Assembly: GCA_965275915.1 (NCBI GenBank)
Contig: CBDHYI010000002.1
Location: forward strand, 124,001-188,000
DNA: 64,000 bases
Reading direction: 5' to 3'
Source of the DNA: JBDWFY01 sp965275915
Lineage (GTDB): Bacteria; Pseudomonadota; Alphaproteobacteria; Rhizobiales; Stappiaceae
Numbering within the stretch: position 1 is the stretch's first letter; each line of letters opens with the position of its first letter. Both the position numbers and the translations under genes were made by a program. This document shows positions 41,835 through 51,671 of the stretch, in pieces. Under the pieces are notes generated by a model. It was not told the origin of the DNA. It did no database searches and saw only the letters and a list, made by a program, of their open reading frames with translations.

Positions 41835-43118
41835 ATGAATACGCTAGCACTTGATGCCGTCGAGATCGAAGACGAAAGCGCTTCGATCCGCTCAGATACC
41901 AATATTCGGCCCATTCCGCGTATTTCGATCCAGGCATTCTGCGAGAATGAAAGTCTTGCGGACATGTTTGAGAAGTGCGCTGCCGATCGCAGAATGGCAA
42001 AAACGCACGCGAAAATCCACATGGGCGGCATTAGTGCCGCGGTTGAATTCTACGCCTCCGCTCCGACACCAAATCTGATCGTCATTGAAACGCAGGGAAG
42101 CGCACAGCAGGTTTTGTCCGATCTGGAACGTCTGGCCGAGGTTTGTGACGCAGGTACGAAGGTGATCGTTGTGGGACAGGTGAATGATGTTCTCCTGTAC
42201 CGAGAGTTGATGCGTCGCGGAATTAGCGAGTATCTCGTTGCACCAATTGATCTTTTTGCGATGATGGAAGTCATCGGCGATCTGTTTGTGAGCCCGGAAG
42301 CGGAGACATTGGGCAAAGCAATCGCTTTTATGGGTGCGAAGGGAGGCTGCGGCGCTTCGACGATTGCTCACAATGTTTCATGGGCGATCTCCGCGAGTTT
42401 TGAATCCGATGTCATTCTTGCCGATCTTGATTTACCGTTCGGCACGGCGGGACTGGATTTCAATCAGGATCCGCTGCAGGGGATTCAAGAAGCCGTGAGC
42501 GCTCCGGACCGGCTTGACGATACGCTTCTTGATCGCCTGCTCACCCGCTGCGCAGATCATCTCAGCCTTCTGTCGGCGCCCGCCTCGCTGGAAAAGCCCT
42601 ACGATTTTGGCGAGGAGACGTTCGACGGTCTGATGGATGTCATGAGAAATGGCGTGCCCGCTGTTATTCTTGACGTTCCCCACCAATGGACATCCTGGGT
42701 TCGCCGGATCATGTCAGCCACCGATGAGATCGTTATCGTGGCCGAACCGGAACTTGCGAATTTGCGAAATGCCAAAAACCTGATGGATAATATCAAACAG
42801 CTGCGCCCGAATGATCCGGCGCCGCAATTGATACTCAATCGGGTTGGCGTTCCCAAACGTCCGGAAATCAAGCCTGACGAGTTCGCCAGCGCACTGGATG
42901 TGGAACCGGTCGCTATCATCCCCTTTGAACCGCAATTGTTCGGTACCGCGTCGAATAACGGCCAGATGATCTCAGAAGTGGATGCCAAAAATCAGGTCGG
43001 CGGGATGATCGACACGATTGCACAGGTCGTCACCGGTCGAATGGAAGTCAGAAAGCCCAAGAAATCTCCGCTTGGCCCAATCCTGGCCCGGCTCCGCGGA
43101 AAATCTAAAGAAGCGTGA
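41835..43118 (+). CDS. cpaE: Pilus assembly ATPase-like protein CpaE
   Basis: A 427-residue MinD/ParA-family protein. The N-terminal ~125 residues resemble a degenerate receiver domain; from about residue 150 follows the ATPase-like domain with a variant P-loop (MGAKGGCGAST), DLDLPFGTAGLDF and a PHQWTSW switch-like region. CpaE/TadZ proteins mark the pole or site of Tad pilus assembly. ATG 41835 follows TTGGGG; it begins 14 bp after cpaD. Confidence 0.93.
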   Translation: MNTLALDAVEIEDESASIRSDTNIRPIPRISIQAFCENESLADMFEKCAADRRMAKTHAKIHMGGISAAVEFYASAPTPNLIVIETQGSAQQVLSDLERLAEVCDAGTKVIVVGQVNDVLLYRELMRRGISEYLVAPIDLFAMMEVIGDLFVSPEAETLGKAIAFMGAKGGCGASTIAHNVSWAISASFESDVILADLDLPFGTAGLDFNQDPLQGIQEAVSAPDRLDDTLLDRLLTRCADHLSLLSAPASLEKPYDFGEETFDGLMDVMRNGVPAVILDVPHQWTSWVRRIMSATDEIVIVAEPELANLRNAKNLMDNIKQLRPNDPAPQLILNRVGVPKRPEIKPDEFASALDVEPVAIIPFEPQLFGTASNNGQMISEVDAKNQVGGMIDTIAQVVTGRMEVRKPKKSPLGPILARLRGKSKEA

Positions 43119-43141
43119 TTATTACTTAAGGAAACCGTCCG

Positions 43142-44638
43142 ATGTTCGGTAAACGTAGCAATATAGATGCGAACAGTCGGCCTTCTGCGGCTCCGGAAAA
43201 AGTGGAAGCGAGTGCGGCCCCTGTGGAGGAGAAGGCGGCTGCTCCGGCCGCTGCGAGCCTCAAGCCGGAGCCGGAAAGCAAACCAAAGCAACCGGCGGCG
43301 GAACCTTCTGCGGCATCAAACTCCTCAAAAACAGCGAAAACCGGCCGCCGCTCCGAAGAATATTACGACACAAAGACATCGATTTTCTCAGCCTTGATCG
43401 AAGCGATTGATTTGTCGCAACTGGCCCGCCTGGACGCAGATTCCGCGCGTGAGGAAATCCGGGATATCGTCAACGATATCATCGCCCTTAAAAACGTGGT
43501 GATGTCCATCGCCGAGCAGGAAGACCTGCTTGATGATATTTGCAACGATGTTCTGGGTTACGGCCCTCTTGAGCCGCTGCTTGCGCGCGACGACATTGCC
43601 GACATTATGGTCAATGGTGCTGACACCGTCTATATCGAGACGGGCGGTAAGGTGGAAATCACCGGCATTCATTTTCGCGACAACCAGCAGTTGATGAATA
43701 TCTGTCAGCGGATTGTGAGCCAGGTCGGCCGCCGTGTGGATGAATCCAGCCCGATCTGTGACGCGCGTCTTCCTGACGGATCCCGCGTCAACGTTATTGC
43801 GCCGCCCCTGGCGATCGACGGACCGGCCCTGACCATTCGTAAGTTTAAAAAGGACAAGCTGACGCTCGATCAGTTGCTGAGCTTCGGTTCGATATCGCCT
43901 GAAGGTGCTGAAATTCTTCAGATTATCGGCCGGGTTCAATGTAACACCATTATTTCCGGCGGTACCGGTTCGGGGAAAACCACCCTGTTGAACTGCTTGA
44001 CGCGATACATCGACCACACGGAACGGATCATCACTTGTGAAGACTCCGCCGAGCTTCAGTTGCAGCAGCCGCATGTCGTGCGTCTGGAAACGCGCCCGCC
44101 GAATCTTGAAGGAGAGGGGCAGGTGACCATGACAGACCTTGTCAAGAACTGCCTGCGTATGCGTCCTGAGCGCATCATCGTCGGTGAGGTGCGCGGACCT
44201 GAGGTGTTTGACCTGTTGCAGGCTATGAACACCGGTCATGACGGGTCCATGGGAACGATCCACTCCAACAGCCCGCGTGAGTGCCTGAAACGTATGGAAT
44301 CGATGGTTGCCATGGGCGGGTATAACCTTCCTGCGAAGACCGTGCGGGAAATTATCGTCGGCTCCGTTGATGTCATTGTTCAGGCCGCGCGCCTCAGAGA
44401 CGGTTCTCGCCGCATCACTCACATCACCGAAGTGCTGGGTATGGAGGGCGATGTCGTTATCACGCAGGATCTCTTCGTCTACGATATTCAGGGTGAAGAT
44501 GCGAACGGCAAGGTGATTGGCCAACACCGCTCGACAGGAATCGGACAACCGAAATTCTGGGACAAAGCTCGTTACTTCAATGAACATCAGCGCCTCGCCG
44601 CAGCTCTGGATAAAGCAAATACCGGTGATGTAGTCTAG
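43142..44638 (+). CDS. cpaF: Tad secretion ATPase CpaF (TadA)
   Basis: A 498-residue hexameric type II/IV secretion ATPase. An Ala/Pro/Glu-rich N-terminal tail (about residues 15-68) is followed by the N-terminal domain and then Walker A GGTGSGKTT (273-281), an Asp box in TCEDSAELQ, Walker B RIIVGEVRG and a His box (GHDGSMGTIHSNSP). It drives both extension and retraction of the Flp pilus from the cytoplasm. It follows cpaE by 23 bp and precedes tadB by 16 bp. Confidence 0.96.
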   Translation: MFGKRSNIDANSRPSAAPEKVEASAAPVEEKAAAPAAASLKPEPESKPKQPAAEPSAASNSSKTAKTGRRSEEYYDTKTSIFSALIEAIDLSQLARLDADSAREEIRDIVNDIIALKNVVMSIAEQEDLLDDICNDVLGYGPLEPLLARDDIADIMVNGADTVYIETGGKVEITGIHFRDNQQLMNICQRIVSQVGRRVDESSPICDARLPDGSRVNVIAPPLAIDGPALTIRKFKKDKLTLDQLLSFGSISPEGAEILQIIGRVQCNTIISGGTGSGKTTLLNCLTRYIDHTERIITCEDSAELQLQQPHVVRLETRPPNLEGEGQVTMTDLVKNCLRMRPERIIVGEVRGPEVFDLLQAMNTGHDGSMGTIHSNSPRECLKRMESMVAMGGYNLPAKTVREIIVGSVDVIVQAARLRDGSRRITHITEVLGMEGDVVITQDLFVYDIQGEDANGKVIGQHRSTGIGQPKFWDKARYFNEHQRLAAALDKANTGDVV

Positions 44639-44654
44639 GGTTAGGAGGTAGCAG

Positions 44655-45659
44655 GTGATTTCAGAACAATTAATGCTGATTGCGGTCGTCGGTCTGGTCG
44701 TCATTAGTGCCGGTGCGCTGGCCTATGCGTTGTTACAACCCAAAATATCGGGTGATGACAAACGTGATGCACGGGTAAAGCAGGTTTCAATCTCGCGTGC
44801 GGAGCAAATAAAAGCGGGGCGGGCTGCGCAGGATCTTGGAAAACGCCGGAAAAACATTCAGGACACGTTGGGAGAAATCGAAAAAAAGCAGCAGGCCAAG
44901 GCCAAAAACAACGCCAATCCACCTTTGGCAATGCGCCTCCAGCAGGGCGGCCTTTCCTGGTCAAAAAACACTTTCTTTCTTTTCAGCATCGCCTGCGGTG
45001 TATTCCTGTGCGTGTTTTCACTTGTGATGCAATACCCGATTTACGTGACGGTTGGTCTGACAATCGTCGGTCTCCTCGGTGTGCCAAGATGGTATGTCAA
45101 CAGACGCCGGAAAAAACGTCGACTGGCCTTTCTTGAGGAACTTCCGAACGCTGTAGACGTGATTGTGCGCGGTGTTAAAGCGGGTTTGCCGCTCGGCGAC
45201 TGCCTTCAGATGATTGCTGTGGAAGCCAAGGAGCCGGTACGGACCGAATTTGCCGCGATTGTTGAATCCCAAAAGGTCGGTTTGAGTCTTTCCGACGCCG
45301 TGGCCCGCCTTCCTGAAAATGTCCCGATACAGGAAGCGAATTTTTTCGCCATCGTGATTGCTATTCAGTCGCAGGCAGGCGGTAACCTCTCCGAAGCACT
45401 GGGCAATCTCTCAAATGTGTTGCGTGAGCGGAAGAAGATGAAAGGCAAAATCCAGGCGATGAGTATGGAGGCAAAGGCATCGGCCGGTATTATCGGTTCA
45501 CTGCCGCTTGTCGTTATGGGCATCGTGTATCTGACAAGCCCTGATTATATCTCACCGCTTTTTACCGAAACGATGGGTAATATCATTCTGGGTGTCAGCG
45601 CATTCTGGATGTTCTGTGGTGTTATGATCATGAAAAAAATGATCAATTTCGATGTTTAG
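44655..45659 (+). CDS. tadB: Tad inner-membrane platform protein TadB
   Basis: A 334-residue type II secretion F-domain protein. N-terminal hydrophobic segment (LMLIAVVGLVVISAGALAYAL), a charged cytoplasmic region, a pair of membrane helices near residues 110-150, and the GspF-like domain with FLEELPNAVDVIVRGVKAG and a C-terminal helix pair. It forms the inner-membrane platform with TadC on CpaF. The start is GTG, with AGGAGGT 5 bp upstream. Confidence 0.93.
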   Translation: MISEQLMLIAVVGLVVISAGALAYALLQPKISGDDKRDARVKQVSISRAEQIKAGRAAQDLGKRRKNIQDTLGEIEKKQQAKAKNNANPPLAMRLQQGGLSWSKNTFFLFSIACGVFLCVFSLVMQYPIYVTVGLTIVGLLGVPRWYVNRRRKKRRLAFLEELPNAVDVIVRGVKAGLPLGDCLQMIAVEAKEPVRTEFAAIVESQKVGLSLSDAVARLPENVPIQEANFFAIVIAIQSQAGGNLSEALGNLSNVLRERKKMKGKIQAMSMEAKASAGIIGSLPLVVMGIVYLTSPDYISPLFTETMGNIILGVSAFWMFCGVMIMKKMINFDV

Positions 45660-45668
45660 GAGTGAAAC

Positions 45669-46640
45669 ATGTCGCTTTCGATGAGTTATCTGGGCAGTCA
45701 GGAATTTCTGGTTTCGCTTCTGACTCTGATTGCGGTATCGGCGACGCTGATTACGGTTCTTATGCCATTCATGGAAAAGGACACGTTGAAAGCACGCATG
45801 AAGTCGGTTGCCACAGAGCGCGATAAGATCCGCGAACGGGAGCGCGCGAAACTCAACAATGTCGTGTCCAAGCCCTCATTGCGGCAGGAGCCGAAGAAAA
45901 ACATTCGCGAACTCATCGATAAATTCAATTTGCGCAACGTTCTTGCGGATGAAAATTCCGTTGCCAAGCTGCGAATGGCCGGTATGAGAGGGCAAAAGCC
46001 ACTTTACATGTTTGTGGCGGCACGCGTTGTTATGCCGCTTGTTCTGTTTGCAGTTGCCGCGTTCTACCTGTTCGCGATCCTACCGGGGGACCGGCCGGCA
46101 ATGCTGAAAATCGGTGTTGCCTCGCTGGCGGCGCTTATCGGGTTGTATTTGCCGAATATTCTGCTCACGAATATTATCCAGAAACGCCAGAAGTCGATAC
46201 AGCAAGCTTGGCCGGATGCCCTCGACCTTTCGCTGATCTGTGTCGAGTCAGGTATGTCCGTTGAGGCATCATTCAGAAAAGTGGCGGAAGAAATCGGCGC
46301 TCAGTCGGTTCCGCTCGCGGAAGAGTTATCTCTGACGACCGCGGAGCTTTCGTATCTTCCTGAAAGGAAACAAGCCTATGAGAATTTGGCCACGAGAACC
46401 GGGCTTGACACCGTCAAGGCCATGACCACGGCCCTCATTCAGGCCGAACGCTATGGTACGCCATTGGGCGTTTCATTTCGCGTTATGGCGGAAGAAAGCC
46501 GGACGATGCGCATGCAGGCCGCTGAAAAGAAAGCGGCCGCCCTGCCTCCAAAACTGACAGTGCCTATGATTGTCTTCTTCCTGCCGGTTCTGTTTGCTGT
46601 GATCATGGGTCCGGCCATCATGAGTATCGGTAATATCTGA
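45669..46640 (+). CDS. tadC: Tad inner-membrane platform protein TadC
   Basis: A 323-residue T2SSF-domain protein like TadB: N-terminal helix (LLTLIAVSATLITVLMPFM), a basic cytoplasmic stretch, a helix pair near 115-165, the F domain (QAWPDALDLSLICVESGMS) and a C-terminal membrane helix (PMIVFFLPVLFAVIMGPAIM). It starts 9 bp after tadB with AGGAG upstream. It is the last gene of the cpa-tad operon; a terminator follows at 46665-46692. Confidence 0.93.
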   Translation: MSLSMSYLGSQEFLVSLLTLIAVSATLITVLMPFMEKDTLKARMKSVATERDKIRERERAKLNNVVSKPSLRQEPKKNIRELIDKFNLRNVLADENSVAKLRMAGMRGQKPLYMFVAARVVMPLVLFAVAAFYLFAILPGDRPAMLKIGVASLAALIGLYLPNILLTNIIQKRQKSIQQAWPDALDLSLICVESGMSVEASFRKVAEEIGAQSVPLAEELSLTTAELSYLPERKQAYENLATRTGLDTVKAMTTALIQAERYGTPLGVSFRVMAEESRTMRMQAAEKKAAALPPKLTVPMIVFFLPVLFAVIMGPAIMSIGNI

Positions 46641-46664
46641 AGGCGAACAAGCGACAACGATGAA

Positions 46665-46692
46665 AAAGACCGGTTTCGTACCGGTCTTTTTT
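46665..46692 (+). terminator. Rho-independent terminator after tadC
   Basis: AAAGACCGGT (46665-46674) pairs with ACCGGTCTTT (46680-46689) around a 5-nt TTCGT loop, followed by TTT. Being symmetric it may also serve the convergent tadD gene that stops at 46753. Confidence 0.88.
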
Positions 46693-46752
46693 GTTTCATG
46701 GGCATCGGTGGCTGACGAACCCGGCGTTCAACGCATAGGTCTTGGCATTAGA

Positions 46753-47571
46753 TCACCCGGCCTTATCTTTCGCCTGAATATCTTTCCACGTGTTCCGCTG
46801 GCTGAGCATGCCTTTAAGATAGGCGATGTTGGCTTCGGCCTGTTGCGGAACCAGTTCCGCGCGGGCGATGGTTTCCGCTTCCTCAAACCGCCCCTGAAGT
46901 CCGACGATCAGAGCGAGATTCTGTCGGATCCGGCTGTCTGCATTCGGATGCCCGAGTGCCTCGCGCAGGAGCTTTTCGGCCTGTTTGAGGTCGCCCGAAA
47001 GTGTGTGGGACATGGCCAGATTGTTCAGAACGCTCGGTGTTCCCGGTGCGATTTTGAGCGCTTCACGATAGATCGTCTGTGCCTGCGCGGATTGTCCCTG
47101 CTGATCCAGGATCGCGGCCTCGGCGGAGAGCAGACGCCAGTCAGGCTGTTCCGGCCGATGAGCGCCGCGGACGACTTTCAACGCTTCATCCAGGCGGCCG
47201 TTCATGGCAAGAATTTTTCCGTAAGCCGCAGACATTTCGCGGTCTTCACCGTTTTTTATCAGTCCTTTACGGAGAACGGCCATCGCCTGAGGAAGTTGAT
47301 TGTTGCGCCGTAAGGCGGCGGCATAGTTCAGGATATTGTCGCGTGAATCCGGTGACTTCTTGTAACGCTTGCCCCAGACACTGACCGCTTCACGCGCCTG
47401 TGCGCTTCCGGGCGCCACCGAACCGCTCACGGAGGAGGGGGCTGTGTGGCTGGAGACTGAAGATTGTTTGGTCGATGCGCATCCGGACACGACCAATGCT
47501 CCGGCAACTGCCACAAGCATTGTCGTTGTGCGAAGGCGATTCTGGCCCCGTGACACAATGTCGGATGTCAT
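46753..47571 (-). CDS. tadD: TadD-like TPR lipoprotein
   Basis: A 272-residue outer-membrane lipoprotein. Signal peptide with lipobox VVSGC places the acylated Cys at residue 31, followed by a Ser-rich linker and four or five tetratricopeptide-like repeats (for example AQTIYREALKIAPGTPSVLN and LNNLAMSHTLSGDLKQAEKL). TadD proteins help the secretin assemble. It is convergent with the cpa-tad operon. ATG 47571 follows GGAG by 7 bp; the frame extends to 47613. Confidence 0.88.
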   Translation of the reverse strand: MTSDIVSRGQNRLRTTTMLVAVAGALVVSGCASTKQSSVSSHTAPSSVSGSVAPGSAQAREAVSVWGKRYKKSPDSRDNILNYAAALRRNNQLPQAMAVLRKGLIKNGEDREMSAAYGKILAMNGRLDEALKVVRGAHRPEQPDWRLLSAEAAILDQQGQSAQAQTIYREALKIAPGTPSVLNNLAMSHTLSGDLKQAEKLLREALGHPNADSRIRQNLALIVGLQGRFEEAETIARAELVPQQAEANIAYLKGMLSQRNTWKDIQAKDKAG

Positions 47572-47742
47572 TTCTGTCTCCAGCGTCTCAATGCGAACGG
47601 ATTTTCCTTCCATTTAGCAATAAGCTGTTAACCCTAATGCAAAGTTAAGAAAGGCTTTTTCCGTTGCAAACGGATGGCCGGCTTCATACTGTCGCCGCTG
47701 ACATCAACCGCCCCACGTCCGGCCGATCAGAAGGAGTTTCCC

Positions 47743-49122
47743 GTGGCTGAGATCTTTTTGTCTCAAGATCAATCGCCTGAAACTGTTGCGATTTATTGTG
47801 TGTGTGCAGACAGTCTGGACCCTCTGCTGAATAAACTTGGCGAAACGGCAAAACAATGGGTGGAAGCCAACGGCTTTCGGGCAAAACCGTTAAGTATGCT
47901 GACCGTTCCCGGTGATCAGGGCGCTGTGTCTGCCGTTCTGTTTGGTGCGCCGAGCGCCGACCAGCGGCTGGGTGCGGGCACGCTGGCAAAAAAGCTTCCC
48001 GCCGGCGAGTATTTCCTCGCAGATGGTTTCAATGACAAGGGGCGTGATGCTCTGGCATTCGCCCTGGGCGGTTATTCGTTCGATACCTATAAGAAGAATG
48101 ACAAGGCCGACGGGCCAAGACTTGCTGTCGACGGATCTGTCGATTTCGAAGAGCTGACGGCCATTGCCGATGGTGTCGCTATCACCCGGGACCTGATCAA
48201 CATGCCGGCCTTCGATATGGGGCCGGCGGATCTTGCCGAACAGGCGGACATCCTGTTTTCCGCTCATGGCGGCACGTGCACGGTCACATGCGGGCAGGAG
48301 CTTCTGAGGGACAACTTTCCGCTCATCCATGCGGTGGGTGCCGCCAGTCACCGCGAGCCGCGGCTGATCGATCTGGCGTGGGGAGAGCCGGACCGCCCCA
48401 AGGTCACTCTTGTGGGCAAGGGTGTCTGTTTTGATACCGGCGGCCTCAATCTGAAGCCGGGGAACTCCATGGCCCTGATGAAAAAGGATATGGGTGGCGC
48501 GGCCAATGTGCTTGGGCTCGCATCGATGATCATGGCGCAAGATATCCCCGTTCGCCTGCGGGTTCTCATCCCGGCTGTCGAAAACGCCGTGTCCGGTCCC
48601 GCTTTCCGGCCCGGTGATGTGCTGACCAGCCGAACCGGCCTGACGGTCGAAATCGGCAATACGGATGCGGAGGGACGGCTGATACTGGCCGATGCGCTGG
48701 CCCTGGCGGATGAAGAGGCACCGGACCTTCTTATTGATCTTGCAACTCTGACCGGCGCCGCACGTGTCGCGCTTGGTCCTGAATTACCGCCGTTTTACAC
48801 CGATGATGAAACGTTTGCCGCGGAATTGAGCGCCTGTGCAAGTGCCACCGAAGATCCGCTCTGGAGAATGCCGTTGTGGAGGCCCTATCTGAAAATGATG
48901 GAGTCCGGGATTGCGGACACGAACAATATATCCGGTGGCCCCTTTGCCGGGTCCGTTACTGCGGCGTTGTTTCTTTCGCGTTTTGTCGAACACGCCGCAA
49001 CCTGGGCCCATCTTGATATTTACGGCTGGATGCCCACGGCAAAACCCTTCGGTCCGGTGGGGGGCGAGGCTCAGGGTATTCGGGCGCTTTATCAGTTGAT
49101 CCGGGATCGATTTTCCAACTGA
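47743..49122 (+). CDS. Leucyl aminopeptidase family protein (M17)
   Basis: A 459-residue M17 dinuclear metallo-aminopeptidase. The metal and active-site segments are KGVCFDTGGLNLKP, the Asp in KKDMGGAANV, and the signature NTDAEGRLILADAL. Family members are cytoplasmic hexamers releasing N-terminal residues. The N-terminal 170 residues form the variable domain. The GTG at 47743 follows AAGGAG by 7 bp and starts with VAEIF; the longer frame from 47674 includes the leader region. Divergent from tadD. Confidence 0.93.
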   Translation: MAEIFLSQDQSPETVAIYCVCADSLDPLLNKLGETAKQWVEANGFRAKPLSMLTVPGDQGAVSAVLFGAPSADQRLGAGTLAKKLPAGEYFLADGFNDKGRDALAFALGGYSFDTYKKNDKADGPRLAVDGSVDFEELTAIADGVAITRDLINMPAFDMGPADLAEQADILFSAHGGTCTVTCGQELLRDNFPLIHAVGAASHREPRLIDLAWGEPDRPKVTLVGKGVCFDTGGLNLKPGNSMALMKKDMGGAANVLGLASMIMAQDIPVRLRVLIPAVENAVSGPAFRPGDVLTSRTGLTVEIGNTDAEGRLILADALALADEEAPDLLIDLATLTGAARVALGPELPPFYTDDETFAAELSACASATEDPLWRMPLWRPYLKMMESGIADTNNISGGPFAGSVTAALFLSRFVEHAATWAHLDIYGWMPTAKPFGPVGGEAQGIRALYQLIRDRFSN

Positions 49123-49330
49123 CTTACAGTTGCTTCCGTAATTGCACTGACGGGTAAGGTGGGGCTATAACGGGTCCGAAACAAAATCGGGAGTAGGAAT
49201 TGTGCCCTCGTTGTCAGGCTGATCCGCTTCGTGTGGATAGGTCAGTATTCAGACGCGATGGGCGCATCTTTCCAACGGTCGTCTGTTTATCCTTTGATAA
49301 ACAGTGCAGAACGTCTGAGCGGAAATCGGG

Positions 49331-49681
49331 ATGGCAACAGAACTTCGTCCATCGCAAGCGCTGCAATTGTGGCAGAAGGCGACACTTGATCTTGTTCGGG
49401 ATGACGAACCGGATCTCTCCATGCGGCAAATGGTGATCCTGCTGACGGTCTATCTGGAAGCACCGCCCCACACGGTTCGAGATCTGGCAGTCAAACTGGG
49501 CGTTACGAAGCCCGCGATCACGCGCGCGCTTGACACAATGGGCCGCATGAAACTGATCAGTCGGAAGCGGGACGTTTCGGACAGGCGAAACGTCCTCATC
49601 GGGCGTACGGTCGAGGGTGTTCTTTACATCGAAAAGCTTGCGGATCTGATCGTCGGCACTGCCAGAGAGTTGCCAAGATGA
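49331..49681 (+). CDS. MarR-family transcriptional regulator (short)
   Basis: A 116-residue winged-helix protein. The segment VRDLAVKLGVTKPAITRALDTMGRM contains the recognition helix, followed by a wing (LISRKRDVSDRRNVLIGRT). It lacks part of the helices that flank the wing in full-length MarR (about 140-150 residues), so it is a short member. Its stop overlaps the start of the NlpC/P60 gene by 4 bp, so the two are co-translated and it probably controls the pair. Ligand unknown. Confidence 0.82.
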   Translation: MATELRPSQALQLWQKATLDLVRDDEPDLSMRQMVILLTVYLEAPPHTVRDLAVKLGVTKPAITRALDTMGRMKLISRKRDVSDRRNVLIGRTVEGVLYIEKLADLIVGTARELPR

Positions 49682-50556
49682 GCGAAGCTGACCGGCGCGT
49701 TACGCCCTACCGTCCTGAGATTGCGGCCGCCTTCCTGGAAGGATCGGTCAAGGCGGACCGCTATGTCTCCGGTGAGAGGCGACGGGTGGTGGCTTCGCAT
49801 GTCGCGGTGCGCCGGGACCCTGTTCAGGCAAGTTCCGTCGACACTGAAGTTCTGTTCGGAGAAGATGTTGTCGTTTACGAAACGACCGTCGAGGGGTGGG
49901 CCTGGATCCAAAGTGAACTGGACGATTACGTCGGATGGGTCAGGGCGGATGCTCTTGAGGAGGCCGAACAGGATATCACGCACCGGGTCAATGCGGTCCG
50001 CACCTATCTCTATCCCGAACCGGAGTTGCGGAGGCCGCCGGTTGCCTGCCTTTCAATGGGCGCGCGGCTGACGATCATTGATGAGGTTACGGCGCGCGGG
50101 AACAGTTACGCGATTCTGGCGGACGGCACTGCGATCATGCCGCAGCATATCCGCGCAATTGGTTCCCCCGAAAGCGACTTTGTCACCGTAGCCATCCGGT
50201 TCCTGGAAACACCCTATCTTTGGGGCGGGCGCACCAGCATCGGTCTCGACTGTTCGGCGCTGGTGCAATTGTCCCTGCAGGCATGCGGTATCGCGTGTCC
50301 GCGGGACAGCGATATGCAGGAACTTCAGCTTGGCGAGAGTGTTGACATATCGCACGGCTTGCCGGACTTCGTGCGCGGCGATCTCATTTTCTGGAAGGGG
50401 CATGTGGCAATCGTTGAAGATGAAACATCGCTTCTTCATGCGAACGGACACACGATGACGGTTGCACGCGAGCCGCTTGACGCCGCCTTGAGCCGGATCG
50501 CGGCCCATGAGTGGGGGGCGGTGACGCGTGTTCGGCGATTGTCAGGGCAGACGTGA
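49678..50556 (+). CDS. C40 (NlpC/P60) peptidase with SH3-like N-terminus
   Basis: A 292-residue protein. The N-terminal half (about residues 35-160) looks like two SH3-type modules (VVYETTVEGWAWIQSE, GWVRADALEE). The C-terminal NlpC/P60 domain begins near residue 165: catalytic Cys192 in LDCSALVQ, His242 in GHVAIVE, and a third His at 258 in NGH. Such enzymes cut D-Glu-diaminopimelate bonds of peptidoglycan peptides. No signal peptide is seen, so it likely acts on cell-wall peptides in the cytoplasm, or is exported by an unrecognised route. It overlaps the MarR gene by 4 bp. Confidence 0.88.
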   Translation: MSEADRRVTPYRPEIAAAFLEGSVKADRYVSGERRRVVASHVAVRRDPVQASSVDTEVLFGEDVVVYETTVEGWAWIQSELDDYVGWVRADALEEAEQDITHRVNAVRTYLYPEPELRRPPVACLSMGARLTIIDEVTARGNSYAILADGTAIMPQHIRAIGSPESDFVTVAIRFLETPYLWGGRTSIGLDCSALVQLSLQACGIACPRDSDMQELQLGESVDISHGLPDFVRGDLIFWKGHVAIVEDETSLLHANGHTMTVAREPLDAALSRIAAHEWGAVTRVRRLSGQT

Positions 50557-50602
50557 CTCCGGAGCATTGGGTTCCCGTTCAAGGTGCTCTGGTTGCCACG
50601 CG

Positions 50603-51559
50603 CTAATAGCCCCGTTCCTTGTCGACAAGATTGTCGAGCGTACCATCTCTCTCAAAATTCTCTATCTGCCTGGCAACGTAGGACGCCAGCTTCTCCGGAT
50701 CGGAATCCGCAGCGACGTGAGGCGTGATGATCGCGTTTGGGTGGGTCCAGAGTCCGGACCCGGCCGGCAGCGGTTCGGTTTCAAATACATCGAGAGAGGC
50801 ACCGGCCAGCACACCCTCGTCCAGTGCCCGGACAATATCGCTATCGACTTGCGTCCGTCCCCGGCCGGCATTGATGAGAAAGGGCCCGCCGAGCGTCTCA
50901 TGACCTCGGAGCTGCCGAAACAGCTCGATTGTCAGAAGGCCCTCCGTCGCTGGCGTGTGAGGCAGCAGGCTGATAAGAATGTCGGTCCGTGAAAGGAATG
51001 CGGAAAGCCCGTCCTCGCCAAAAAACATCTCGGTTTCATTGACGGACTTTTTTGTCCTGCTCCATCCGATAACGGGAAAACCGATAGCCGTTAAGAGACG
51101 TGCTGCATGAGTACCCAGAACGCCCATGCCCAGAATACCGACCGTCACCTCGGAGGCGGCGGGTTGCGTCATCTTCTGCCAGAGGCATTCCCGTTGGTAC
51201 CGGGCATAGTGAAGCGTCTGGCGCAGATGCGCGAGCGCCTGAAGAACGATCCACTCGCCCATCCTTGCCGTCAGATCCGGATCGACGACGCGAACGATCG
51301 GACAGCACGGAAGGTTCGGATCCTTCAGAATGTGATCGACACCGGCGCCGAGAGAAAAGATGACCGACAGGTTGGGAAAGTCGGAACAGATCCCTTGCGG
51401 TGGATTCCAGGCGAGGAGATACCGGACCGCCGCTTTTTCCCGCTCCGCGAGGGAGTGCCCCTCCTGATATGTTTGAACTTCCTTGCCGGGGAGTTCAACC
51501 CGAAGCCGCTCGGCCCAGATTTCCGCATCCCAGCCGGATACGACAACCAGTATGGACAT
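50603..51559 (-). CDS. ghrA: D-2-hydroxyacid dehydrogenase (glyoxylate/hydroxypyruvate reductase A type)
   Basis: A 318-residue NAD(P)-dependent D-isomer-specific dehydrogenase. Rossmann motif GILGMGVLGTHAARL near residues 141-155, then GWSRTKK (Arg/Lys favouring NADPH), catalytic Arg in NAGRGRTQVDSD, Glu in ETEPLP and His in TPHVAAD. It resembles GhrA, reducing glyoxylate or hydroxypyruvate. Convergent with the NlpC/P60 gene and 112 bp downstream of rmuC on the same strand. Confidence 0.85.
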   Translation of the reverse strand: MSILVVVSGWDAEIWAERLRVELPGKEVQTYQEGHSLAEREKAAVRYLLAWNPPQGICSDFPNLSVIFSLGAGVDHILKDPNLPCCPIVRVVDPDLTARMGEWIVLQALAHLRQTLHYARYQRECLWQKMTQPAASEVTVGILGMGVLGTHAARLLTAIGFPVIGWSRTKKSVNETEMFFGEDGLSAFLSRTDILISLLPHTPATEGLLTIELFRQLRGHETLGGPFLINAGRGRTQVDSDIVRALDEGVLAGASLDVFETEPLPAGSGLWTHPNAIITPHVAADSDPEKLASYVARQIENFERDGTLDNLVDKERGY

Positions 51560-51671
51560 GCCTTCACTCTTTTAAACACCATACCCTGGTGGATTTGCCT
51601 TGTTGTTTTGTGGCTTCTTGGGCAGGGCTTTTACCTGGTGGCATTCATACAGCTTTTTTGGCAATAGGCCA

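Noticed and set aside
43388..44704. A 438-codon minus-strand frame opposite cpaF
   Set aside because: Antisense to the clear secretion ATPase; composition is typical of shadow frames and no motif is present.
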